Source: Phycisphaera sp. (GTDB lineage Bacteria; Planctomycetota; Phycisphaerae; Phycisphaerales; Phycisphaeraceae). Taken from it: DNA of 41,566 bases. This document shows positions 26,391 to 34,840 of this stretch, one piece after another. The DNA is taken from assembly GCA_028285385.1 (NCBI GenBank), contig JANQPR010000202.1:1-41566 (forward strand), in the 5' to 3' direction. The number at the start of each line of letters is the position of its first letter. The stretch's first letter is position 1. The notes under the pieces are model-generated. The model had not been told where the DNA came from and ran no database searches. It worked only from the letters and a program-made list of their open reading frames with translations. A program made the translations under genes and the position numbers.

Positions 26391-27509
26391 ATGCCGCCCC
26401 GCCGCCGACCTGTGCCGCCGCTCTTGAAGTCCCGCGCCGCCGCGTTGCAGAAGCGTCTGCGGGTGGCGGACCTCGACGGGTTGCTCGTCGTCGAGCCGGT
26501 CGACATCCGCTACCTCACCGGGTTCGTCGGCGACGACTCCTGGCTGTTCGTGCCGGCCCGTGGCACCGGCTTGGTGATCCTGTCCGACAGCCGGTTCACG
26601 ACACAGATCGAGCGGGAGTCCCCGCACAGCCGGGTCGTGATCCGCACGGGCGCGATGGCCGACGCCGTCGCCGGACTGCTCGGCAGGAAGAACATCGCTC
26701 GCCTCGGCCTCCCGCGGGACCACGTCACGCTCGGGCAACGCAAGAAGCTCGGCAAGGCGTTGCGTGGCATCAAGCTCGTCCCGTGCGACGACGGCTTGAT
26801 CGCGCAGCGCGCGGTGAAGACCGACGACGAAGTGAAACACATCGTCCGTGCCGGGAAGATCCAGCAGCAGGCATTCGAAGAGACCCTCGCGTTCATCGAG
26901 CCGGGCATGACCGAGGCGGCGGTCGCCGCGTTCCTGGAGTACCGGATGCGGGCGCTCGGGGCGGACGGCGTGAGCTTCCCTAGCATCGTTGCCGCCGACG
27001 CCAACGCCGCGCTGCCGCACGCGATCCCCGGGAACACCAAGATCAAGAAAGGCTCGCTGGTGCTGATCGACTGGGGCGCAAAGTTCCGGGGCTATTGCTC
27101 GGACATGACGCGTGTCATCGCGCTGGGCAAGATGAAGCCGAAGCTGCGTGAGGTGTACCGGGTCGTGCTCGATGCGCAGCTCGCGGCGATCGACGCGATC
27201 AAACCCGGCGTGCCGCTGCGGGCTGTCGATCAAGTCGCACGGGACCACATCGACAAACACGGTTACGGCGAGTTCTTCGGCCACGGGCTCGGGCACGGGC
27301 TCGGGCTCGACATCCACGAAGAGCCCCGCCTCTCGCCGCTCGCGCCCAAGGACGGCGTGCTCAAGCCCGGGCACGTCGTCACCGTCGAACCCGGCGTCTA
27401 CCTGCCCGGCGTCGGCGGGGTGCGCATCGAGGACGACGTGCTCGTCACGCCGCGCGGCAAGCGCGTCCTCACGGATTTGCCCAAAGACCTCGATTCCGCA
27501 ATCATCTGA
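26391..27509 (+). CDS. Xaa-Pro aminopeptidase, M24B family
   Basis: The protein has 372 residues. It removes N-terminal residues before proline. The C-terminal pita-bread domain has the five metal ligands in order: D in LIDWGAKF, D in YCSDMTRV, H in FFGHGLGHGLG, E in TVEPGVYLPG and E in VRIEDDVLV. The N-terminal creatinase domain (about 1-130) is complete. It precedes accB, as in the common pepQ - efp - accB - accC cluster, but efp is not present here. The start ATG at 26391 precedes the PRRRPVPP lead by a normal distance. Confidence 0.93.
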   Translation: MPPRRRPVPPLLKSRAAALQKRLRVADLDGLLVVEPVDIRYLTGFVGDDSWLFVPARGTGLVILSDSRFTTQIERESPHSRVVIRTGAMADAVAGLLGRKNIARLGLPRDHVTLGQRKKLGKALRGIKLVPCDDGLIAQRAVKTDDEVKHIVRAGKIQQQAFEETLAFIEPGMTEAAVAAFLEYRMRALGADGVSFPSIVAADANAALPHAIPGNTKIKKGSLVLIDWGAKFRGYCSDMTRVIALGKMKPKLREVYRVVLDAQLAAIDAIKPGVPLRAVDQVARDHIDKHGYGEFFGHGLGHGLGLDIHEEPRLSPLAPKDGVLKPGHVVTVEPGVYLPGVGGVRIEDDVLVTPRGKRVLTDLPKDLDSAII

Positions 27510-27638
27510 TCACAGCTTTCTGCTGACGGCCTCCCGCTCTCAGCCCGAAAGCACGGGTCTTGGAAACGGCGGACGCACCTTCGTCTGAGGCCTTTCCCGT
27601 CCGCTGAAAGCTGATCGCTGACCGCCGAAAGCTTCAAC

Positions 27639-28103
27639 ATGACCGACCTGAAAGTCCTGCGACAGATCGTGAAGATGATGGTCGACCACGGCCTGACCGA
27701 GGTCGACCTTGAGGCCGAGGGCGAGAAGATCAAGCTCAAACGCGGGCCGGGCGGCGACGTGCAGCTCGTCGCGCCCGCCGCCCCGCCGGCCGGCGCCCCA
27801 GCGCCCAGCGCAGCCCCGGCCGCAGCACCCGCCGAACCGGCCGACAGCGGCGACGACGACGGCGGCTCGGGCGAGACGATCGACTCGCCGATGGTCGGCA
27901 CGTTCTACTCCGCCGGCAGCCCCGACGCCGACGCGTTCGTCAAGGTCGGCGACACGATCTCGCCCGACACCGTCGTCTGCATCATTGAGGCGATGAAGGT
28001 GTTCAACGAGATCAAGGCCGAGGCGTCCGGCACCGTCGCGGAGGTCATGGTCACCAGCGGGCAGGCCGTCGAGTTCGGGCAGCCGCTGTTCCGGTTGAAA
28101 TAA
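27639..28103 (+). CDS. accB: Biotin carboxyl carrier protein of acetyl-CoA carboxylase
   Basis: The protein has 154 residues. The N-terminal part (LKVLRQIVKMMVDHGLTEVD) is followed by an alanine/proline linker (about 45-70) and the biotinyl domain with DSPMVGTFY and IIEAMKVFNEI, where K120 carries biotin. With accC it supplies malonyl-CoA for fatty acids. The 129-base gap before it holds an imperfect inverted repeat of GCTGAAAGCT-like words. No strong ribosome site is seen at the ATG. Confidence 0.97.
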   Translation: MTDLKVLRQIVKMMVDHGLTEVDLEAEGEKIKLKRGPGGDVQLVAPAAPPAGAPAPSAAPAAAPAEPADSGDDDGGSGETIDSPMVGTFYSAGSPDADAFVKVGDTISPDTVVCIIEAMKVFNEIKAEASGTVAEVMVTSGQAVEFGQPLFRLK

Positions 28104-28116
28104 GCACACATCCCCC

Positions 28117-28165
28117 GCGAGCCGGGCGCTTCCCGCCCGGACCGGCTTCGCAGAAGCCGGCTCGC
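28117..28165. other. Three-stem structure between accB and accC
   Basis: GCGAGCC (28117-28123) pairs with GGCTCGC (28159-28165). Enclosed are two perfect hairpins: CCGGGCG-CTTCC-CGCCCGG (28122-28140) and CCGGCTTC-GCA-GAAGCCGG (28142-28160). The outer stem shares a few bases with each hairpin, so the forms may compete. It fills most of the 79-base gap and could be a REP-like element, a processing site or an mRNA stabiliser between two genes of one complex. Confidence 0.75.
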
Positions 28166-28182
28166 TCTGAGCCGATCGCTCC

Positions 28183-29526
28183 ATGTTCTCCCGCATCCTC
28201 ATCGCGAACCGTGGCGAGATCGCCGTCCGCATCATCCGCGCCGCGCACGAGTTGGGCGTCGAGGCGGTCGCCGTCTACAGCACCGCCGACGCCGACTCCA
28301 AGCACGTCCACATGGCCGACCACGCCGTGTGCATCGGCCCGCCGCCCCCTGCCGAGTCGTACCTGAACATCCCCCGGTTGATCGCCGCCGCCGAGGTCTG
28401 CAACGTCGACGCGATCCACCCCGGCTACGGCTTCCTCGCGGAGAACGCCCACTTCGCCGACGTATGCCGGTCCTGCAACATTGAGTTCATCGGACCCAGC
28501 GTCGAGGCGATGAACACGCTGGGCGACAAGGTGCAGTGCAAGCAACTCGCCATCGCTAACAAGGTCCCGACCTCTCCCGGTTCGAAGGGCGCGGTGGAGT
28601 CCGAAGCCGACGCGCTCAAGCTCGCCAAGGAGATCGGCTACCCCGTGATGATCAAGGCGTCGGCCGGCGGCGGCGGGCGCGGCATGCGCGTCGCGCACAA
28701 CGACGGCGCGCTCCGCTCCGGGATGAAGCAGGCGTCGCAGGAGGCTGAGGCCGCGTTCGGCAACGGCACCGTCTACCTCGAGAAGTTCATCGAACACGCC
28801 AAGCACGTCGAGGTGCAGGTCATCGGCGACACCCACGGCAACGTCTGCCACCTCTGGGAACGTGACTGCACCATGCAGCGCCGCAAGCAGAAGCTCATCG
28901 AGGAGGCCCCCTGCCCCGTGCTCACCCGCGCCGAGGCGGAGAAGCTCTGCGGCTCCGCCGCCCGCCTCGCCAAGGCCGCCAAGTACCACGGTGCCGGCAC
29001 GGTCGAGTTCCTCATGGACGGCGACAAGAACTTCTACCTCATGGAGGTCAACACCCGTGTCCAGGTCGAGCACCCCGTCACCGAGATGATCACCGGCGTC
29101 GACGTCGTCAAGACCACCATCATGGTCTCCGCCGGACAGAAGCTCCCGTTCAAACAGAAAGACATCAAAGTCAACGGCCACGCGCTCGAGTGCCGGATCA
29201 ACGCCGAAGACCCGGAGCGTAACTTCGCCCCTTCGGCCGGCGTCATCCGCGAGATGAACCCTCCCGGCGGCTTCGGCGTCCGCCTCGATACCCACGCCTG
29301 CGCCGGCTACCGCATCCCGCCGAACTACGACTCGATGATCGGCAAGCTCATCGTCCACCGCCCCACCCGCGACCAGGCGCTCGACGCGATGATCACCGCC
29401 CTGCGCGAGTTCCACATCGCCCCCACCAAGACCACCATCCCGCTGCACATCCGCCTGATGAAGAACGGCAACTTCCGCAGCAACGAGACCGACATCAACT
29501 TCGTCGAGCGGCTGCTGGAGAAGTAG
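28183..29526 (+). CDS. accC: Biotin carboxylase of acetyl-CoA carboxylase
   Basis: The protein has 447 residues, the normal size. It carboxylates biotin on AccB with ATP and bicarbonate. The ATP-grasp glycine loop is KASAGGGGRGMRV, and the active-site segment FYLMEVNTRVQVEHPVTEMI holds the metal-binding Glu/Asn and catalytic Arg. The start MFSRILIANRGEIAVRIIRA is standard. It follows accB on the same strand; the carboxyltransferase subunits are elsewhere. Confidence 0.98.
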   Translation: MFSRILIANRGEIAVRIIRAAHELGVEAVAVYSTADADSKHVHMADHAVCIGPPPPAESYLNIPRLIAAAEVCNVDAIHPGYGFLAENAHFADVCRSCNIEFIGPSVEAMNTLGDKVQCKQLAIANKVPTSPGSKGAVESEADALKLAKEIGYPVMIKASAGGGGRGMRVAHNDGALRSGMKQASQEAEAAFGNGTVYLEKFIEHAKHVEVQVIGDTHGNVCHLWERDCTMQRRKQKLIEEAPCPVLTRAEAEKLCGSAARLAKAAKYHGAGTVEFLMDGDKNFYLMEVNTRVQVEHPVTEMITGVDVVKTTIMVSAGQKLPFKQKDIKVNGHALECRINAEDPERNFAPSAGVIREMNPPGGFGVRLDTHACAGYRIPPNYDSMIGKLIVHRPTRDQALDAMITALREFHIAPTKTTIPLHIRLMKNGNFRSNETDINFVERLLEK

Positions 29527-29534
29527 CGTCCGGT

Positions 29535-29894
29535 ATGGGCCGATCCCGCCAAACCCACAGCCGGGTCATCGACGGCCGCCGACACGTCTGGGACGTCGAA
29601 CGCCTCTGGGCCCTGAGCGAGGGCTTCCCGGTTCGCCCGGTCCGCGTGGACTCCATCCGGGAGTTTGATCAGGACTGCTGGTTCGGCCGCGAAGCCGCCA
29701 CGATCCGCGCCGTCGCGTCGCACTGCCGGCGGATCATCGAGGCGGACCTGACCCAACCGATCATCCTCAACGCCGACGGCACACCGATGGACGGCGGCCA
29801 CCGCGTCGCCCGTGCGCTGCTCGACGGGGTCGGTGAGCTACCGGCCGTGCGCTTCGAGGAGATGCCCGAACCCGACGCGGTCGAGTTGGCATAA
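29535..29894 (+). CDS. ParB/sulfiredoxin-domain small protein
   Basis: The protein has 119 residues and starts eight bases after the accC stop. The centre shows the ParB-like nuclease/sulfiredoxin core: RIIEADLTQPIILNADGTPM then DGGHRVARALLDG, with the GGHR box. It lacks the helix-turn-helix DNA-binding region of true ParB, so partitioning is unlikely. Its role is unknown; it may be co-transcribed with accBC and the FG-GAP gene. Confidence 0.78.
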   Translation: MGRSRQTHSRVIDGRRHVWDVERLWALSEGFPVRPVRVDSIREFDQDCWFGREAATIRAVASHCRRIIEADLTQPIILNADGTPMDGGHRVARALLDGVGELPAVRFEEMPEPDAVELA

Positions 29895-29904
29895 CCCCAG
29901 ACCG

Positions 29905-31023
29905 ATGAAGCCTCCCACCTACCAACACGCCTTCATCGAGTCCGACGCGGGCTACGACGCATGGGGCGCAATGGCCGTGGGAGACTTCGACGGCGACGGC
30001 CGGCCCGAGTTCGTCACCGGCGGCAAGGGCGGCGGGTTCTTCCACCTCTACGACCTCGATGTGACCACCCAGACCTGGCGGCGACACGTCATCACCCGAG
30101 ACCTGCGCCCCAGCGTCGGGGCCGCCGCCGCCGACCTCGACGGCGACGGCAGGCCCGAGATCATTACCGGCGAGTGGGGGCCGAGGCTGCTTTGGTTCGT
30201 CTGTCCGACCGGAGACCTAGGCCATTGGCGGTACCGCACGGTCTACGACGGGCTCACCAACACCCACGATCTGCTCGCCGCCGACGTGAACGACGACGGC
30301 CGGGACGAGATCGTCGTCCGCAACAAGGACGGGGCGTTGATTTTGTTCCGCCCCCCCGCCGACCCCGACCAGACTTGGCCCGCCCACGTCATCGCCGAGG
30401 AACTCCCCGGGGACGGCACCGCCGCCGCCGCGATCGCCCGGCCGGGCGTGCTCGACTTGGTCACCAACGCCGGCTGGTTCGAGAACCTCCACGGCGACGG
30501 CTCGGCCTGGGCGTGTCACCCGTTCGCCCCGCCCGAGCTCGGCCTGCACCCCGAGTCCCGCGTCGCGGTCGGCGACCTCGACGGCGACGGCACGCCGGTC
30601 GCCGTGGTCAGCGAGTCCGAGATCCCGGACGCCCGCATGTTCCTGCTCCGCTACGCCGGCCCCGACCGGTGTTGGGAACCCGAACCGCTGATCAGCCGTG
30701 AAGAGCGCATCGCCGCGATGCACACCCTCCAGCTTGTCGACCTCACCGGCAACGGCCGTCTCGACATCTTCACCGCCGAGATGGAGAACGGCCGGACCGA
30801 CGGCGTGAACACCAAGCCGCGCTGGTGGCGGCTCTCCCGCGCCGACGACGGCGCCTGGCACAAGTGCGTCCTGCTCGACACGAACCTGGGCGCCCACTCT
30901 GCGGTGGCCGCCGACTTCGACGGCGACGGGAAACTCGAGCTGGTCGGCAAGATCTGGCGGGCCAACGCCGTCAACGGCGCGGACGGGAAGATGCACGTCG
31001 ACTACCTCAAGCCGGTGTCATGA
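29905..31023 (+). CDS. FG-GAP/VCBS beta-propeller protein without signal peptide
   Basis: The protein has 372 residues from an ATG ten bases after the previous stop. Six calcium-loop motifs mark propeller blades: DFDGDGRPEF, DLDGDGRPEI, DVNDDGRDEI, DLDGDGTPVA, DLTGNGRLDI and DFDGDGKLEL. Such propellers bind ligands or partner proteins and are usually exported. Here the N-terminus MKPPTYQHAFIESDAGYDAW has no signal peptide, so the protein is either cytoplasmic or its start is misplaced; the upstream frame lies over the ParB-like gene. The function is unknown. Confidence 0.82.
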   Translation: MKPPTYQHAFIESDAGYDAWGAMAVGDFDGDGRPEFVTGGKGGGFFHLYDLDVTTQTWRRHVITRDLRPSVGAAAADLDGDGRPEIITGEWGPRLLWFVCPTGDLGHWRYRTVYDGLTNTHDLLAADVNDDGRDEIVVRNKDGALILFRPPADPDQTWPAHVIAEELPGDGTAAAAIARPGVLDLVTNAGWFENLHGDGSAWACHPFAPPELGLHPESRVAVGDLDGDGTPVAVVSESEIPDARMFLLRYAGPDRCWEPEPLISREERIAAMHTLQLVDLTGNGRLDIFTAEMENGRTDGVNTKPRWWRLSRADDGAWHKCVLLDTNLGAHSAVAADFDGDGKLELVGKIWRANAVNGADGKMHVDYLKPVS

Positions 31024-31158
31024 ACGCCCGCCCGGCGGCTTCGGCGTCCGGCTTGACAACCAGACCGCCCGCGTCGCCTACCAGCCCCGCCTTAAACATG
31101 CACCGACGCGTTGATTTCGCCGTGCCCACCTCTACGCGGCCACGCGGTCGGCGTTCGT

Positions 31159-31650
31159 TCACACGCTCGGCAGGCCCTGCACGCGACGCCAGGCGCTGAG
31201 TTGGCCGAGGTGCAGCGCCTCGTGGCGCGACATCAGGTACGGCAGGATCGATCCCACCTGCGGGAAGCGTTCGCGCCAACGCGGCAGCGGCATCTGTGAC
31301 GTCAGCAACGCTTCTTCGGCGGCGTTGAGCGCCTTTGCAACGTCCGCGTGGCCTTCCGCGAAAGACTCGAGCAAGGCCTCGCGCGGCAGGTAGTGCGACG
31401 GGTCGGCCTCGGGCTTGGACTTCATGCCGTGCCGATGGTGCAGCGGGTCTTCCGGCGTCTTGCCGGTGAGCAGGTCGACGATCACCGCGTGGTACGCGTG
31501 CAGGTGCGACAGGATCCACGCCGGGTGGTTGGTGTGCGGCGCGGGCTGATGCGTCATCTGAACGGCTGAGAGATCCGAGACGAGCTTCCGCGCATAGTCG
31601 CCGTTGAGGTTCCAATCGAATGTCAGCGATGAGATGAAGAGTGCGTGCAC
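31159..31650 (-). CDS. DinB-like four-helix metal protein
   Basis: The protein is about 163 residues from a GTG at 31650; a TTG at 31716 is an alternative. The fold is the DinB/YfiT type: early helix [21 protein letters not shown], the histidine in [16 protein letters not shown], and the C-terminal [18 protein letters not shown] whose HxxxH supplies two more metal ligands. Members include thiol-transferases and damage-inducible proteins; which applies here is unknown. Confidence 0.8.
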   Translation of the reverse strand: MHALFISSLTFDWNLNGDYARKLVSDLSAVQMTHQPAPHTNHPAWILSHLHAYHAVIVDLLTGKTPEDPLHHRHGMKSKPEADPSHYLPREALLESFAEGHADVAKALNAAEEALLTSQMPLPRWRERFPQVGSILPYLMSRHEALHLGQLSAWRRVQGLPSV

Positions 31651-31831
31651 TAGCGCCGTCCCAAGAGGAAACGAAGTGAGTCCAGCCCCGCTTGGCATCA
31701 TAAGCGGCCCGACCAAGCCGACGCAGACGAAGACTGGGACCCCGCAGTCAAGGCCACAAGGTCGCCCAACGCCGTGCTACGATCTTGCGGGGTGGTTCAT
31801 CACGCACCAAGGCGCCACGCGAGGACGAGCC

Positions 31832-32755
31832 ATGAGTTCTGAACGCTGCTGCACGCCGGGCTGCTGTCCGGACGCTTCGGCCCCCGACCCGGTGACCGAC
31901 CTGATCCGCGACAAGTACGGCGAGACCGCCCGTAGTGGGCTGTCCAGCGGCGACGCGGGCGTGCATGCCGTGGCAGAGGCGTTCGGCTACTCGGCCGACG
32001 AGCTCGCGGCGATCCCCGCCGAGGCGAATATGGGGCTGTCGTGCGGCAACCCTATCGCGCTGGCCAACCTCAAACCCGGCGAGGTCGTGGTCGACCTGGG
32101 CAGCGGCGGCGGGCTCGACGTGTTCCTCGCCGCTCAAAAGGTTGGGCCAGAAGGCCGGGCGATCGGCGTCGACATGACCCCGGACATGATCGCCCTCGCC
32201 CAGCGTAACGCCCAGCAGGGCGTCGACGGCAAGCCCTACACGAACGTCGACTTCCGGCTCGGCCGCATCGATCAACTCCCGCTGCCGGACGAGTCAGCCG
32301 ACGTCATCATCTCCAACTGCGTGATCAACCTGGCCCCGGACAAGTCGGCGGTGTTCGCCGAGATGTACCGTGTGCTCAAGCCCGGCGGCCGGGTCGCCGT
32401 TTCCGACATCGCGCTAAAGGCCACGCTGCCCGACGAGCTCGCGCAGAACGCCGCGGCTTTGGTCGGCTGCATCGCGGGCGCGATCCCGATCGCCGAGTTC
32501 GAGGCCGGCCTCAGAGCCGCGGGTTTCCGCGACGTGGTCGTCGTGGACAGCGGCGCCGACCTCACCGCCTACGCCAAGGTGGAGGGCCAAGCCGGCTGCT
32601 GTGCGCCGCCGGCGGACGCCGCGACGCCGGGGGCCGAGGCCATGCCTTCGTGTTGCACCCCCGCCAAACCGATGCACCGCGATCTCGGCGAACTGTTCGC
32701 GCGGTACGACGTGAACCGGTACGCGGCGTCGGTCAAGGTGTTTGCGATCAAGTGA
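31832..32755 (+). CDS. arsM: Arsenite S-adenosylmethionine methyltransferase
   Basis: The protein has 307 residues, with GAGGACGA before the ATG. It methylates As(III) to volatile or less toxic forms. The SAM site is [17 protein letters not shown]. The three arsenic-binding cysteines are in the right contexts: C71 (GLSCGNP), C162 ([13 protein letters not shown]) and C213 (VGCIAGAI). Extra cysteine pairs occur at 6-7, 11-12, 256-257 and 274-275 ([22 protein letters not shown]). No arsR, arsB or arsC is adjacent. Confidence 0.94.
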   Translation: MSSERCCTPGCCPDASAPDPVTDLIRDKYGETARSGLSSGDAGVHAVAEAFGYSADELAAIPAEANMGLSCGNPIALANLKPGEVVVDLGSGGGLDVFLAAQKVGPEGRAIGVDMTPDMIALAQRNAQQGVDGKPYTNVDFRLGRIDQLPLPDESADVIISNCVINLAPDKSAVFAEMYRVLKPGGRVAVSDIALKATLPDELAQNAAALVGCIAGAIPIAEFEAGLRAAGFRDVVVVDSGADLTAYAKVEGQAGCCAPPADAATPGAEAMPSCCTPAKPMHRDLGELFARYDVNRYAASVKVFAIK

Positions 32756-32788
32756 GGCGATCGGACCACGGCCACGCCGCGCCGACCG

Positions 32789-33340
32789 TCACATCGGCTT
32801 CTGGTCGACCGTCGCGTCGTAGACGCTGAGCAGCTTGGCCTTGTCAAAAATCATCTCGTTGCGCGACAGGCCGACGATGTCGTACGCCGGGGTGAGTTCG
32901 ATGGCGTCGACGGGGCACGCCTCTTCGCACATGCCGCAGAAGATGCAGCGGAGCTCGTCGATGTCGAACTTGACGGGGTACTTCTCACGGTCGTCCCAGG
33001 GCGAGGCCTTGCCCTCGATGTGGATGCAGTTGGCGGGGCAGGCGGTGGCGCACATGAAGCAGGCGACGCAGCGGACGCGGCCGTCTTCGTCGCGGTTGAG
33101 CCGGTGGACGCCGCGGAAGTTGTCGACATGGAGTCCGCCGTCTTCGATGCGCATCTGCTCGCGGCGCTGCTCGGGGTACTCCATCGCGCGGTTGTTCTTG
33201 CGGCGCGAGCCGCCGACGCTGCCGGTGATGTGGCGGAGGGTGGTGCCCAGGCCCTTGAAGACCTCGGGCAGGAAGAACGACTCGCCGGCGCCCAGCGGGG
33301 GCAGGTCGACGTTCACGGTGTCGGCGTCGGTGACGGGCAT
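32789..33340 (-). CDS. nuoI: NADH-quinone oxidoreductase subunit I
   Basis: The protein has 183 residues. It carries the two 4Fe-4S clusters of complex I next to the quinone site. Cluster ligands are C91, C94, C97, C101 in CVACFMCATACP and C132, C135, C138, C142 in CIFCGMCEEACP. The DNFRGVHRLNRDEDGR segment before them is typical of NuoI. No other nuo gene is in the window, so this subunit is separated from its usual operon. Confidence 0.95.
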   Translation of the reverse strand: MPVTDADTVNVDLPPLGAGESFFLPEVFKGLGTTLRHITGSVGGSRRKNNRAMEYPEQRREQMRIEDGGLHVDNFRGVHRLNRDEDGRVRCVACFMCATACPANCIHIEGKASPWDDREKYPVKFDIDELRCIFCGMCEEACPVDAIELTPAYDIVGLSRNEMIFDKAKLLSVYDATVDQKPM

Positions 33341-33472
33341 GGCGCGGCGGGGTATGGGGGGGCGGACTGTGGGGCGAATCTAGGGTTCAACAGAGTCTAT
33401 CCCGTCTGTCAACGCGACGGAATCCCGGCCGCCTTCACGCCTCCGTTCAATACTCAGACCGCATAACGCGTC

Positions 33473-34345
33473 TCAAAACAGCAGCCCCGTCATCTCCAGG
33501 AAGGTGACCGTCCCGTTGTAGGCACCGTGCAGCACCATCGCCAGCACCAGCCACGGCAGTTGCACGGGCACCGCCGTCGGCCGAAGTTCGGTCACAACCG
33601 TCTCCCAGGACCGCCAGGCCCCCACCGCCGCGACGCTCGTGCAGCCCACGTGCAACGCGGTGCACACCACCAGCCGCCAAGCGATGATGTCCGGCCCGGG
33701 GTTCGGGAAGTAAACGAACAAGTACAGCACGTTCTCGATGCTCGCGAACACCAGACCGCTGCCGACGGCGGCGACGAATATCTGCGACGCCGACTTGAAC
33801 CAGTAGGGCCGCAACTCGATCACGAGCCCGATCAACGCGACCTTCATCGCCTCCTCCACCACGGGCGCCATCACCACGACGCCCCAGTACCCCGCCGCCC
33901 CCTGCAGCAGCGCGCCCAGCACCGCCCACGGCCCGGCCAGCGCCGCGACCGCCGCCACCACCAGCCACGACCGGCCCCAGCCCGTCGCCTTGATCCGCTC
34001 CTGCAGCCAGTTCGCGTAGCCCGGGCCCGCGGTCGGCGGCGGCGCGAGGTGGATCACCGTGCCACACTCGGGGCAGGCCTGCCCGGTCTGCAGCCCGCGC
34101 ACGTTGTAGCCGCAGCCGGCGCACGACCAGTCGCGGTTGATGGGCTCGTTCATCCGGCCCCGCAGCACCGGTTCCTCGGTCACCGCGTGCTGCGCCGAGA
34201 CGTGGTCGGCGTCCGGGCCGGCCCGGCCCAACAGCCGCCGGGCCTTCGCCTCCGAGGGGTCGATCAGACGCCCGGGATCGGTGGCGGACCGGGGCCGCAG
34301 GTGCGGCTCGTGCTCGGCGCCGGGGTGGTGCTCGGGACGCGTCAT
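33473..34345 (-). CDS. PrsW-like intramembrane protease with N-terminal zinc ribbon
   Basis: The protein has 290 residues from the ATG at 34345. A hydrophilic lead of about 70 residues is followed by a zinc ribbon, CAGCGYNVRGLQTGQACPEC (C-x2-C-x12-C-x2-C), then six or seven membrane helices. The PrsW signatures are APVVEEAMKVALIG (EExxK), FASIENVLYLFVYF, CTALHVGCTSVAAVG and LHGAYNGTVT. PrsW proteases cleave anti-sigma factors or sense cell-envelope stress. It follows two YbjQ genes on the same strand with 28 bases between, so the three are probably an operon. Confidence 0.86.
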   Translation of the reverse strand: MTRPEHHPGAEHEPHLRPRSATDPGRLIDPSEAKARRLLGRAGPDADHVSAQHAVTEEPVLRGRMNEPINRDWSCAGCGYNVRGLQTGQACPECGTVIHLAPPPTAGPGYANWLQERIKATGWGRSWLVVAAVAALAGPWAVLGALLQGAAGYWGVVVMAPVVEEAMKVALIGLVIELRPYWFKSASQIFVAAVGSGLVFASIENVLYLFVYFPNPGPDIIAWRLVVCTALHVGCTSVAAVGAWRSWETVVTELRPTAVPVQLPWLVLAMVLHGAYNGTVTFLEMTGLLF

Positions 34346-34373
34346 GGCTCCGCGTGTCGGGCGCTCGGGCTGC

Positions 34374-34835
34374 TCAAGCGGCGGGCCGGTCGGCGCGGCG
34401 CACCGCGGTGCCGTAGGCGACGACTTCGACCTGCATGGCCCCACCGGTCCTGCCGCGCATCATGCCGACGTTGCAGAACTCCAGCCGGAGGTTCCAGACC
34501 TCCTGCGCGCCGAACCGCTGCGCCTCGTCGCACAGCCGGAGTATCGCCTCGCGCCGGCCGCGGTCCATTAGCTGGTGCGCCGCCTTCATCTCTCCGCCGA
34601 CCAGGTTGCGCAGCTGCGTCGTGAGCGTCTTCCAGTAGTCGGTGGCGACCACGACCTGCCCGATGACCAGCGTCGCGTCGACGACCTGCCCCGGCTCGGT
34701 CACGAGCTTGCGGTTATCGACACGAATGGTCGAGGCGGTCTCGCGCGCTTCGAGCGACCTGTGGTGGCGCCGCTGCGCCAACCCGCCGAACACGACGCCG
34801 ATCGGCAGCAGGATGAGTTGGATGACCAGGTCCAT
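34374..34835 (-). CDS. Membrane-anchored YbjQ/UPF0145 paralogue
   Basis: The protein has 153 residues. Residues 1-20 (MDLVIQLILLPIGVVFGGLA) form a membrane anchor, followed by a charged stretch and a YbjQ-like domain: QVVVATDYWKTLTTQLRNLV, GGEMKAAHQLMDRGRREAI and the end VEVVAYGTAV. The YbjQ family forms ring-like oligomers and is described as heavy-metal-binding; the role is unclear. It starts five bases after the stop of a standard YbjQ gene and precedes the PrsW gene. Confidence 0.82.
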   Translation of the reverse strand: MDLVIQLILLPIGVVFGGLAQRRHHRSLEARETASTIRVDNRKLVTEPGQVVDATLVIGQVVVATDYWKTLTTQLRNLVGGEMKAAHQLMDRGRREAILRLCDEAQRFGAQEVWNLRLEFCNVGMMRGRTGGAMQVEVVAYGTAVRRADRPAA

Positions 34836-34840
34836 TCGGC

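Noticed and set aside
28051..29448. A 465-codon minus-strand frame opposite accC
   Set aside because: Mirror of a highly conserved gene with G/V/D/L bias; no family resemblance.
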